This document shows, one piece after another, positions 45,708 through 53,780 of a stretch of 64,000 nt of DNA. Every line of letters begins with the position of its first letter. The first letter of the stretch is position 1. The DNA is from JACCZX01 sp963710675. GTDB taxonomy: Bacteria > Pseudomonadota > Gammaproteobacteria > Burkholderiales > Burkholderiaceae_F. The notes beneath the pieces were generated by a model that was not told the DNA's origin, searched no databases, and saw only the letters and a program-made list of their open reading frames with translations. A program made the position numbers and the translations under genes. The DNA lies in assembly GCA_963710675.1 (NCBI GenBank), contig CAVQBE010000019.1, positions 62,001 through 126,000 of the forward strand, given 5' to 3'.

Positions 45708-48584
45708 CTACGAGCAATGCCCGGTGAAGCCGCACGCAGTGCAGAACTCGCAGCCGTCGCGCTTGATCATCGCCGCGGCGCTGCAGCTTGGGCACACCTT
45801 GCCCTTGATCGGCGCGCTATCGTGATCGATCAGCTTCGCCGCGTTCGGTAGCGCAAGGATGCCGGCGGACTGAATCGCGCGGCCTTCGTCGTCGAGGATG
45901 CCGAGCACCTTGTATCGATGCAGCAGCAGCGTCGCGATGTAGGCGACGGTGCTCGGGTATTGCGTCGACCGCTCCGCGCCCGGCATCGGTGCCCAGAACT
46001 CGCCGTTCTGCTCGCCGAAGTTCAGCAGCTTCTTCAGCTTCAGCCCGATCCAGTTGGCATCGACAACGCGCATGTCGAGCGAGATCAATTTGCACAGGCC
46101 GTCGAGCACTTTCGGATATTCGCCGGCGAGCCAGATCGAATACGGGCGGCGGCTGCCGTCGGGCAGATGCAGCTCCTTGACGCCGAGCACGAAGTCATCG
46201 CCGGTGTTGGCGTTGGAGATGTCGACCGTCCAGCTCATCGTGCCGAGCGGACCGGCCTTCGGTTCCTTCTTCGAGAACAACGCGTTCAGCATCGGCGTCG
46301 GGTGCTGATCGAGGTTGTCGAACACGCCGAGCTGCTCGCAGCGCAGGCTCACGATGTTGGCAAATGCCGAGACGACGCCGCTTTGCCATTGACGCTCGCC
46401 GTCGGGCGGCATCGGAATCGCAAAGCCCTGTTCGTCGCGCGCGCGTGCGAGCGCGTCGAGCTTCATCTTCAGCCACGCGCGATCTTCGCTGCGCATGTCC
46501 ATCGACAGCGCTTTCGCGATCGCACCGAGGCCGCGCGGTTGCTCGGCACCGTTGACCCACACTTCGAACGGCACCGGCGGCTCGACCGATCTGCCCGATG
46601 AAGATCGCGAACGATTCCTTGCGCTCCGGAATCTCGACCATGTAGGTCCACGCAAGGTTGCCGCCGGCCAGATCGGGACGGCCGGGCCACTTCAGGCTCT
46701 CGAGCGCGGGCTGCGGGCGTCGAGTCAAGCCGCACGCGACGATCGGGATCGTCCTTCAGATCCTGCGGCTCGCGCGCCTGCGAATCCTTCTTCACTTCGA
46801 GCACCGAGCCGATCACGTTGTTCGGGCGGTAGGTCGTGATGCCCTTCAGCCCGGCGTGCCACGCCTCGAGATACAGACTCTTGAATTCCTCGAACGGATA
46901 GTCTTCCGGCACATTGACGGTCTTGCTGATCGCGGCGTCGATGTACGGCTGCACCGTCGCGCTCATCCGCATGTGGTCGCGCGCCGACATCTGCATCGCG
47001 CTGACGAACGCATCCGGCAGATCGCGCTCGTTGCCGCCCATGCGGCGATACAGCCGATACGCGTAGTCCTCGACCGCATATTCCTGCTTGCGTGCCATCC
47101 GGCATGCGCTTCTTGCGAACGTAGGTCCACGAAAAAGTCGGCTCGATGCCGCCGGACGCGTTGCTCGCAAATGCGAGCGAGATCGTGCCGGTCGGCGCGA
47201 TCGACAGCAGATGCGAGTTGCGGATGCCGTTTACGCGAATCTCGACTCTTCAGCGACTCGGGAAGCCGCGAAGCGCAATGCGGCGCTGCGAGGAATTTTT
47301 CGGCGTCGAACAACGGAAACGCGCCTTTCTCCTGCGCGAGCTCGGCCGACGCTTCATATGCTGAGTCGCGCATCGTGCGCGCGATGTCCGCCGCCATGCG
47401 GCGTCCGGCGTCGCTGTCGTAGCGCAAGCCAAGCATCGTCAGCGCATTGCCAAGTCCGGTGAAGCCGAGTCCGATGCGGCGCTTATTCGCTGCCTCGTCG
47501 GCTTGTTCCTGCAACGGCCACAGCGTCGCATCGAGCACGTTGTCGAGCGCGCGCGTCGAGACTTTGGAAACGTCGCGGAATTTGTCGAAGTCGAACGACG
47601 CCTGCTCGCCGAACGGGTCGTTGACGAACTTCGTCAGATTGATCGAGCCCAGGCAGCAGCAGCCATAGGGCGGCAGGGCCTGTTCGCCGCAGGGATTGCG
47701 TGGCCGCGATCGTTTCGCAGTACGACAGATTGTTGTCTTGATTGACGCGGTCGATGAAGATCACGCCCGGTTCGGCATGGTTGTAGGTCGACCGCATGAT
47801 CTGATCGAACAGCTCGCGCGCACTGGCCTTGCGATACATCCACGTGCCGTCATCGCGCTGATAGCTGTTCGCCGTGTCGAACGGCTCGGCCGCGATGCCA
47901 GAGTTCGATCTCGCCATCGCTTTCGACCGCGCGCATGAACGCATCGGTCACCGTCACCGACATGTTGAAGTTGGCGAGCGAGCCGTCGCGCTTGGCGTTG
48001 ATGAATTCCTCGATGTCCGGATGGTCACAGCGCAGCACGCCCATCTGCGCGCCGCGCCGCGCGCCCGCCGATTCGAGCGTCTCGCAGCTCTTGTCAAACA
48101 CGCGCATGTAGGAGATCGGGCCGCTTGCGCGCGAGTGCGTGCCATGCACGCGCGCAGTCTTCGGGCGGATCGGCGAGAAGTCGTAACCGACGCCGCCGCC
48201 GCGCCGCATGGTTTCGGCGGCCTGGTTCAGCGCCAGATATATAGAGGGCACGCCCTCGTCGACACCGCTGATCGCGTCGCCGACCGGCTGCACGAAGCAA
48301 TTGATCAGCGTTGCTGCGATGCCGGTGCCGGCTGCCGAGTTGACGCGGCCGCCCGGAATGAAGCCGTCGACCATCGCTTCGTAGAAGCGCTGTTCCCACG
48401 TGTGACGCAGCTCGGGTTTCTCGACCTGTGCAAGGCCGCGTGCGACGCGGCGGCGCACTTCGTCGACCGTCTGCTCATCGCCCTTGGCGTACTTTTCAAG
48501 CAGTACGTCGATCGAAATCGGCTGCTCGTCGAGCAGCAGCTGTGCGTTATCTAGTTTCATGGTCGGCTTCATGACTGACGTCAT
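45708..48584 (-). CDS. nrdJ: Adenosylcobalamin-dependent ribonucleotide reductase (class II), about six frameshifts
   Basis: Reduces ribonucleotides to deoxyribonucleotides using a B12 radical, without oxygen dependence. The N-terminal part from ATG 48584 reads MTSVMKPTMKLDNAQLLLDE to ESAGARRGAQMGVLRCDHPD, with the first active-site Cys in LINCFVQPVGDAISG. Later frames give ELFDQIMRSTYNHAEPGVIF, CETIAAT then an NPCGEQ-type finger loop, GCCCLGS, RRIGLGFTGLGNALTMLGLR and SAMQMSARDHMRMSATVQPY. The C-terminal part from about 46590 is in one frame and ends in a zinc-ribbon-like CPSCSAAAMIKRDGCEFCTA then CGFTGHCS. Shifts fall near 47900, 47695, 47243, 47098, 46730 and 46590. Total about 950 residues. 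The complete set of conserved pieces in order argues for a functional gene with a poor consensus. Confidence 0.85.
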
Positions 48585-48641
48585 TGTTTTTCGTTTCTCT
48601 CGCAAGCCAGCAATTTTCTCACAATCGAAGAGCCTTTAAAC

Positions 48642-48664
48642 TCGCGTTCCTGCAAACAACGCGA
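48642..48664. promoter_or_regulatory. Inverted repeat between nrdJ and the CysB-like gene
   Basis: TCGCGTT and AACGCGA are perfect 7-bp inverted repeats separated by nine bases. The site ends ten bases before the LysR-type gene start and lies in the 89-base divergent region shared with nrdJ. Its position and symmetry would suit autoregulation by the LysR protein, but no direct evidence links them. Confidence 0.35.
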
Positions 48665-48673
48665 AAGTTTTAA

Positions 48674-49604
48674 GTGAACTTGCAGCAGTTTCGTTTCCTG
48701 CGCGAAGCGGCGCGCCACAAGTTCAGCCTGACCGAGGCGGCGCGCGCATTGCACACGTCGCAACCCGGTATATCTAAAGCAATTATCGATCTCGAAGCCG
48801 AACTGGGCGTGCCGATCTTTGCGCGCCACGGCAAACGCGTGAAGGGTTTGACCGCGCCCGGGCAGATGGTGCTCGATGCGGCCGAGCGCATCATGCAGGA
48901 CGTCGACAACCTGAAAAAGCTCGCGCGGGACTACGCGGGCAGTCCCGAGGGAACGCTGCGTGTTGCGACCACGCACACGCAAGCTCGCTACGTGTTGCCG
49001 ACCGTCGTGCAGGCGTTCGTTGCGAAGTATCCGCAAGTCGGGCTCAAGCTGCTGCAAGCGAATCCGCCGCAGATCGCATCGATGCTGATTCACGGCCAGG
49101 CCGATATCGGCGTGGCGACCGAATCTCTCGCTGACCATCACGGCCTGCTGTCGATCCCGGTGTACGACTGGCAGCACGTGGCGATCATTCAACCGCGTCA
49201 CCCGCTTGCGAAATTCGTCACTAACCCCGGGCAAGCTCACGTTGAAGGATCTTGCCAGGCACCCGCTGATCACCTACGAGCAACAGTTCGCCGGTCGAGC
49301 GAAGATCGACGCTGCGTTTGAAGCCGCCAAGATTGCGCCGTCCATCGTGCTCGAAGCAATCGATGCCGACGTGATCAAAACTTATGTGCAGATCGGCATG
49401 GGAGTGGGCATTGTCGCCGGCGTGGCGGCTGATTCGCAGCGCGACGGCCTGGTCGTTTTGCCGTGCGGCCATCTGTTCGGCCGCAACGTCACGCGGCTTG
49501 CGGTGAAGGAGGGCGCCTACCTGCGCGGGTTTGTTTACTCGTTTATCGAAACGCTGGTGCCAGGGTGGGATAAGCGGCGCATCGAGGAAGCGTTCAAGGC
49601 GTAG
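48674..49604 (+). CDS. LysR-type regulator of the CysB group, one frameshift
   Basis: A LysR-family transcription factor. Residues 1-60 are the winged helix-turn-helix, MNLQQFRFLREAARHKFSLT then EAARALHTSQPGISKAIIDL; the early NLQQFRFLREA pattern and the longer HTH are features of CysB/Cbl-type regulators of sulfur assimilation. The effector domain includes EGTLRVATTHTQARYVLPTV and DIGVATESLADHHGLLSIP. The frame shifts near 49221 (one surplus base before CTAACCCCGGG) and continues LTPGKLTLKDLARHPLITYE to the end. Joined length is about 310 residues. The start is GTG with a weak Shine-Dalgarno. Divergent from nrdJ. Symbol left blank because cysB and cbl cannot be separated here. Confidence 0.85.
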
Positions 49605-49708
49605 CTGCGCGTCATGGTCGAATAAATGTCGCAGGCTTGCTCGCAGTGGCCACGGTCAGGGCTTCAACGCCGGATCGCTAAACTGCCTGCATTGACGCTG
49701 GAGGTTCT

Positions 49709-50263
49709 ATGTCAACCATTCCCTCATCTATTCCAGAGGCTGCACCGATCAAAGGGCTGCACCACTTCGCCCACCGCTGCAAGGACGCAGAAGAGACTCG
49801 GCATTTCTATGAGGACATCCTCGGGTTGCCGCTGTTTCACATCATTCAAAGCGACGTCGTGCCGTCGACTGGCGAGTACTGCCCGTACACGCACATTTTC
49901 TTTCGGATGACCGACGGCTCGTGCATCGCGTTCTTTGATCTGGGCGACGATGTCGCTGCCGAGAAATCGCCAAACACTCCGGACTGGGTCAACCACATTG
50001 CGTTGCGCGTGGACACCGTTGAAGAGCTGGTGCGCGTAAAAAATCGGCTGGAGGCGCACGGCATTGAAGTGCTGGGGCTCACCGATCACCGCATTTTCAA
50101 GTCGATCTACTTTTTTGATCCGAACGGAATTCGAGTTGAGCTAACCGCGCAGCTGGCCTCCGAAATGCAGATGCAGGAGGAAAGCAAAGCCGCGCGCGCC
50201 GTGCTCGATGAGTGGACGCAGCGCAAGAAGCAGTGGCGGCATGAGCGAGCCACGCGCGTATAG
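49709..50263 (+). CDS. VOC-superfamily protein, ring-cleavage/glyoxalase type
   Basis: A 184-residue vicinal oxygen chelate protein. The first beta-alpha-beta unit starts GLHHFAHRCKDAEETRHFYE at about residue 15, giving the first metal His; the second unit provides DWVNHIALRVDTVEELVRV with the second His near residue 94, and the last ligand Glu is in FFDPNGIRVELTAQL. A C-terminal charged helix (QEESKAARAVLDEWTQRKKQ) extends beyond the fold. The metal triad His-His-Glu is present, so the protein could be an active dioxygenase, isomerase or lyase, but the substrate cannot be told. A clear GGAGG lies eight bases upstream of the ATG. Reading frame intact. Confidence 0.87.
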   Translation: MSTIPSSIPEAAPIKGLHHFAHRCKDAEETRHFYEDILGLPLFHIIQSDVVPSTGEYCPYTHIFFRMTDGSCIAFFDLGDDVAAEKSPNTPDWVNHIALRVDTVEELVRVKNRLEAHGIEVLGLTDHRIFKSIYFFDPNGIRVELTAQLASEMQMQEESKAARAVLDEWTQRKKQWRHERATRV

Positions 50264-50306
50264 CGTTACGCCGGCTCTCGATTGTCGGCGCCCGAACGAT
50301 CGATGA

Positions 50307-51155
50307 CTAGGCTCGCCGGACCAGTTCGAGCGTAGCGTCAAACAGAGGCGACCCCGGGTTCGCCATCTCATCGCACACGGTCAGATGATTTGCGTGCGGC
50401 AACTCCAGATGCCGCACCAGATTGCTGGACCAGGCTGTGCCGATTTCCAGGGACTGGCGCTTGAACTCGCTCGACTCCAGTGCGCCCACCGCGGTGATCA
50501 GTGGTGCGCTTGTTGCGCTGGGCATGTTGATCGGCGACAGCACGTGCGCGCGCTTCAAGTCCAGCTTCAGATCGACATTGACGAACGGTGCGTGCACAAG
50601 GGGACGCAGATCGAACAGTCCGCTGATTGCCAGTCCGGCTTTCACAAGACCACTGGGCAGCGTCGAATCCATTTGCTGCCACAGGGCGGCCATCATCATT
50701 GCTGTTAGATGACCGCCTGCCGAGTGACCGGCGACAACAATGCGGTCAGGGTTGAAGCGAAGTCGATGCGCATTGCGATACAGCCAGCTGAGCGCTTTCA
50801 ATTGCTGGCGCACGATGTCTTCTATCGACGTCTGCGGAGCCAGGCCGTAATTTGTCAACGCAACCGAGACTCCATGCTGCAGCAACGGTGGCGCGACCCA
50901 TGAAAAGTCAGACTTGTCGAGCGAACGCCAATAGCCGCCGTGAATGAAGACCAGCAACGGCGCGTTGCCGCCGTGTGCATGAAAGAGATCCAGCCGCTCG
51001 GCCTTCAGCGAGCCGTATTCAAGATCGATCTCGCACGCGCGGATGCGGCGCGCCGCGGCACCCTGCTCAGCCCAGCGCGCAAAGATCTGAGCGTGATCGC
51101 GAATCGAAGCACGGGCGTTGTACTCGCGTTCGAGAAAGGCAGTTTCTGTAGGCAT
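50307..51155 (-). CDS. Alpha/beta hydrolase (kynurenine formamidase/esterase-like)
   Basis: A 282-residue serine hydrolase from the ATG at 51155 (MPTETAFLEREYNARASIRD); the frame is open to 51248 but that leader is not conserved-looking. The oxyanion-hole motif LLVFIHGGYWRSLDKSDF near residue 72 and the nucleophile elbow VAGHSAGGHLTAMMM near residue 145 are typical of the kynurenine-formamidase and BD-FAE/carboxylesterase groups. The catalytic His is likely in ELPHANHLTV near the C-terminus, and the Asp/Glu near VGALESSEF. Kynurenine formamidase itself (opening N-formylkynurenine) is one candidate, but other N- or O-acyl substrates fit equally. Reading frame intact. It ends 43 bases after the neighbouring VOC gene on the opposite strand. 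Confidence 0.85.
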   Translation of the reverse strand: MPTETAFLEREYNARASIRDHAQIFARWAEQGAAARRIRACEIDLEYGSLKAERLDLFHAHGGNAPLLVFIHGGYWRSLDKSDFSWVAPPLLQHGVSVALTNYGLAPQTSIEDIVRQQLKALSWLYRNAHRLRFNPDRIVVAGHSAGGHLTAMMMAALWQQMDSTLPSGLVKAGLAISGLFDLRPLVHAPFVNVDLKLDLKRAHVLSPINMPSATSAPLITAVGALESSEFKRQSLEIGTAWSSNLVRHLELPHANHLTVCDEMANPGSPLFDATLELVRRA

Positions 51156-51252
51156 GGGTCGAAGTCTAGCGATGCCGCCGCTTTGGACAACTATTTGTGA
51201 CGCGGTATAACATTCGCCCTCTCGCTGCCGATCACTGGCAGGCGACATCTCA

Positions 51253-51328
51253 GGGGAAGTAGCTCAGCTGGGAGAGCGCTGCGTTCGCAATGCAGAGGTC
51301 GGGAGTTCGATCCTCCTCTTCTCCACCA
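51253..51328 (+). tRNA. tRNA-Ala (anticodon CGC)
   Basis: A 76-base tRNA with the full cloverleaf. The acceptor stem GGGGAAG pairs with CTTCTCC (one G-T pair). The D-arm is GCTCAGCTGGGAGAGC and the anticodon arm CTGCG-TTCGCAA-TGCAG has anticodon CGC (reads GCG, Ala). The T-arm is GGGAG-TTCGATC-CTCCT, followed by discriminator A and encoded CCA. No intron. It is a single gene with no second tRNA nearby. tRNA 3' ends are favoured integration sites, and accessory-looking genes begin about 280 bases downstream; I found no obvious duplicated 3' end within the window to mark an attachment site. Confidence 0.96.
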
Positions 51329-51354
51329 TAAAATCATAGGTTTAGCGACGGCAC

Positions 51355-51480
51355 AAAACGCTGCGCTAAGCGCAAAAGTCGCGCAAAGCTTCTCTCGCTG
51401 AGCGCTGCGCTAGCAGCGCGATCAAGCGCTGCATGCTCGCGCTCGAAGCGAGCGCTCAGAGCGCGCGCAGAGCAATTCCG
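51355..51480. repeat. Cluster of short GC-rich palindromes downstream of tRNA-Ala
   Basis: The stretch is built of overlapping inverted repeats, such as GCGCTGCGCTAGCAGCGC and GCTCGCGCTCGAAGCGAGC, plus related copies CGCTGCGCTAAGCGC and AAGCGCTGCATGC. No coding frame makes sense across it. The rest of 51329-51609 shows only a weaker inverted repeat GCTTGCTTGCTC / GAGCGAGC. It may be transcription-termination or extragenic-palindrome material, or part of an integration footprint. Position and repeats are seen; role unknown. Confidence 0.6.
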
Positions 51481-51609
51481 GCGTGCCTAGTTCGATCTGA
51501 TGCGTCTATCTGAGCTTGCTTGCTCAAAGAGCGAGCAGCCTGCAAATGCGGTGCTGACAACGCGCGACCACCATTCATACAATGGCTGGCATAACAGCAA
51601 GGGAGGTGG

Positions 51610-51975
51610 GTGACGCGCAGAATTGCGGCGGTCGTGGCGTGCGTGCTGTGCGCGGGAGCATATCCGAGCATCACCGAGGCGGACTCGTTCGGCATCGGAG
51701 CGATCTCATGCGGACAGTATCCAACCGAACGCGAGAAGCGCATCCGCGACTTTGACTTCGCGCTCGTAACGTGGGTGCAAGGTTTTGGAACAGCCTTCAA
51801 CTTCGCACGCTCGCGTGAAGGACAGACCCCGATAGACCTAGACCGCCACTCGGTCCTTCCGTACATCGACAAATACTGCCGAGATAACCCGTTGAAAGAC
51901 GTCACCGAAGCGACCGTTGCGCTCGTAGGCGACTTGGCTCCACGATTACCGAGCAATACGCAGCGCAAGAAATAG
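51610..51975 (+). CDS. Small secreted protein with Rap1a/HdeA-like pattern
   Basis: A 121-residue exported protein. The N-terminus MTRRIAAVVACVLCAGAYPS is a signal peptide. The mature part has GAISCGQYPTEREKRIRDFD, WVQGFGTAFNFARSREGQTP, and SVLPYIDKYCRDNPLKDVTE followed by ATVALVGDL. The spacing of two Cys, the WVxGF segment and the D-YC-NPL-A-LV-L ending are those of the Rap1a/Tai family of immunity proteins that neutralise type VI secreted effectors, and of related HdeA-fold proteins. No effector or VgrG gene is adjacent, so an immunity role is only a suggestion. The GTG start has a good Shine-Dalgarno (GGGAGG, 4 bases upstream). It is followed four bases later by the next ORF. Confidence 0.7.
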   Translation: MTRRIAAVVACVLCAGAYPSITEADSFGIGAISCGQYPTEREKRIRDFDFALVTWVQGFGTAFNFARSREGQTPIDLDRHSVLPYIDKYCRDNPLKDVTEATVALVGDLAPRLPSNTQRKK

Positions 51976-51979
51976 AACT

Positions 51980-52651
51980 ATGCCCAAGCAGATCGTCGAA
52001 ATCCTCGCATGGCTAGGCCAGTTCGGCATTGCTCTCGCCGCGAGCACCGGGCTTGCGTACCTTCTGTTCAAGTTTTTTGCCGAACGCTGGATCGAGAGCA
52101 AGTTCGCGACTCGCCTGGAGCAACTGAGGGGCGAGCAGGCGCAGCAGCTTGCGCAACTGAACTACCGCATCAACACTGCGCTGAAGCGCGTCAATCAGAT
52201 TCAGGAGCGCGAGTTTCAAGTGCTGTCTGAACTGTGGGGAAAGTTAAATGAGGCGTACCGCTTCGTTCACTCGATTACATCCGCTATGCAGAGCCACCCA
52301 GACATAGATGCGATGGACGAGCCGCGCTTTGAGCATTGGCTAACCAAGTCCGATCTCGATGATCCTCACCGCAATCAGTTGCGCGACGCAGGCCGCACAA
52401 AGCGGAGCAAGCTCTATCAGGAGTTCATCGTCTGGTACCAAATCCGGGACGCACAATATGCATGCAACGACTTCAGAAAGTGCCTCGACTACAACAGCAT
52501 CTTCGTGCGGCCCGAGATTAAGAAGGTGTTCACGGAGATCGATGAGTTGCTTTACGGCGCGGTCATCTCGCGCACCGTATCGGTGCACGCAAGCGACCAC
52601 CGCGGGTGGCTCGAAGCAGCCGAAACAGTGCAGGAAAAGGTAAACCCCTGA
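51980..52651 (+). CDS. Hypothetical membrane-anchored coiled-coil protein
   Basis: A 223-residue protein with one N-terminal membrane segment (LAWLGQFGIALAASTGLAYL, residues 9-28), then a charged coiled-coil region KFATRLEQLRGEQAQQLAQL to EREFQVLSELWGKLNEAYRF (about 40-95), and a helical cytoplasmic domain to the end. I recognise no named domain; proteins of this layout occur in mobile regions and near defence genes in diverse bacteria. The ATG lies four bases after the preceding stop, and an 18-codon ORF (MEQIEGRVVELLRREALD) starts inside its own stop, so the three are likely one transcript. Function unknown. Confidence 0.7.
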   Translation: MPKQIVEILAWLGQFGIALAASTGLAYLLFKFFAERWIESKFATRLEQLRGEQAQQLAQLNYRINTALKRVNQIQEREFQVLSELWGKLNEAYRFVHSITSAMQSHPDIDAMDEPRFEHWLTKSDLDDPHRNQLRDAGRTKRSKLYQEFIVWYQIRDAQYACNDFRKCLDYNSIFVRPEIKKVFTEIDELLYGAVISRTVSVHASDHRGWLEAAETVQEKVNP

Positions 52652-52760
52652 TGGAGCAGATCGAGGGCAGGGTGGTTGAGCTTCTGCGCAGGGAGGCGCT
52701 CGATTAGTTGCGTACTCAGACGAATCGCATCGCGCGTGATTACCGCATAGGAAAACTAAA

Positions 52761-53175
52761 GTGCCTGATTGGCTGACATCGAATCTGCTGCTTAGTGCTG
52801 CGCTCTTTGTACTCGGCATATCGACGGGCTGGTTGTTCACGCGGGCAACGCAGAAGGCTCGACTGCCTGCGGCGCTTGGAACGACTGCGCTTGTCGCTGT
52901 CACTCTCTTCGTAATTTGGCCGCGGGTCGTTTCCTATTGGTCTGCGCGAAACGCGGCCAAAAGACCCGGCTGCGGCTGCGGCGCTTGGGCAGTTCGGGGA
53001 TATGTTTGGTGCACTCACCTCGTTGCTAAGCGCGCTGACATTTTTAGCGCTGCTGGCCACGATTTGGCTGCATCAAACCCATCAGAGATCCAAGTGGAGG
53101 CGAAATCAGCCTCTCGGCCTAGGCCCGTGGCGTCGGCGAAGTACTGGGCCCCCTCGAGGTAAGGGCCGTTCGTAG
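52761..53175 (+). CDS. AbiC-like N-terminal fragment (two membrane helices), frameshifted and truncated
   Basis: The start reads MPDWLTSNLLLSAALFVLGI with helices near residues 6-26 and 35-53. The frame then shifts in the AAAA run at 52959-52962; removing one A gives NAAKDPAAAALGQFGDMFGA then LTSLLSALTFLALLATIWLH. A QFGDxFGALxSLLSALxFLALLxTI segment after two helices is characteristic of putative phage abortive-infection proteins of the AbiC type. After WLHQTHQRSKW the sequence loses the family pattern and stops at 53175, whereas full proteins are some 250-300 residues, so the C-terminal effector part is missing. It overlaps the opposite-strand NTF2-like gene. Confidence 0.55.
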
Positions 53176-53391
53176 CCTTCATTTGAACTTCGTAGATCTG
53201 CGCGCGCCGCGTCGACGAGGCGAATAGTTCATCCTCGAAATATGTTTCGACGCTGGCGTCCTGCGCGAACAGATTCATCTGCGTCGCAATATCTTTCTTG
53301 TCGGCTAGATACGAAAAGGTGTCGATGAGGTCTCTGAGAGCAGCGCGTCTTCAAGGGTTTTAATGCGTTGTTCCAGGGTGTTGGTGGTCAA
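53015..53391 (-). pseudogene. NTF2/SnoaL-like protein fragment, frameshifted and possibly truncated
   Basis: From a TTG at 53391 with a Shine-Dalgarno AAAGGA, the reading begins LTTNTLEQRIKTLEDALL, shifts frame near 53326, and continues RDLIDTFSYLADKKDIATQM and NLFAQDASVETYFEDELFAS then STRRAQIYE. This is the N-terminal half of a SnoaL-like (nuclear transport factor 2 fold) protein. After about 53195 it no longer resembles the family, and the frame runs on to 53015 across the AbiC-like fragment. The junction near 53190 may be the boundary between a chromosomal gene and inserted DNA. Function of the intact relative unknown. Confidence 0.5.
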
Positions 53392-53780
53392 GAATGGCTT
53401 TCCTTTCGATTGGAGGGGATGCCCCGCGGGGCTGCAAAGCGCACGGACTGGGCGTACTGAGGGTCCTGCTGCGTTTCAAAGGGCGGCCAAAGGCACGGAG
53501 CGAGCCGGCGATCCGGCCTGGAGGGCGCCGCACTGCCAGCCGCCTCGCCATCCGTTCGCCGAGCCCGAACCACTGGTTGGCGAAATCGCGTCGGCGCTGG
53601 CAGCAACTTGCTGCGCGCGATAATCGCGCGAGCTTCCTCCTTCGTTGCTTGTGGCGCTCATGCCACGCGCCTAAGCTACGCGCCATTCCATCCTGAACGC
53701 GAGTGTTGTAGGCGTGCTCATCCCACACGACCTCGCGGCCTTCAACCCGCGCAACCCGAATTCCAACGAGGAGTACTGAC
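53392..53780. other. 389-base interval without a supported gene
   Basis: Long open frames exist on both strands because the DNA is GC-rich. None has a convincing start or family resemblance. A minus-strand stretch around 53660-53750 reads VEGREVVWDEHAYNTRVQD, which looks protein-like but cannot be extended to a complete gene. The interval must contain the promoter of the plus-strand cluster that begins at 53781; a GAGGAG is present 8-14 bases before that ATG. Confidence 0.5.

Noticed and set aside
48585..48673. Cobalamin riboswitch ahead of the B12-dependent reductase
   Set aside because: The divergent region is only 89 bases and lacks a B12-box-like sequence; too short for the full aptamer.
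53140..53225. Restriction-site-rich stretch (GGGCCCCCTCGAGGT, AGATCT, GTCGAC) reminiscent of a cloning-vector polylinker
   Set aside because: Only partly similar to known polylinkers, with mismatches and missing bases, and in GC-rich DNA such hexamers are frequent; the surrounding sequence still reads as protein-like, so vector contamination is not supported.
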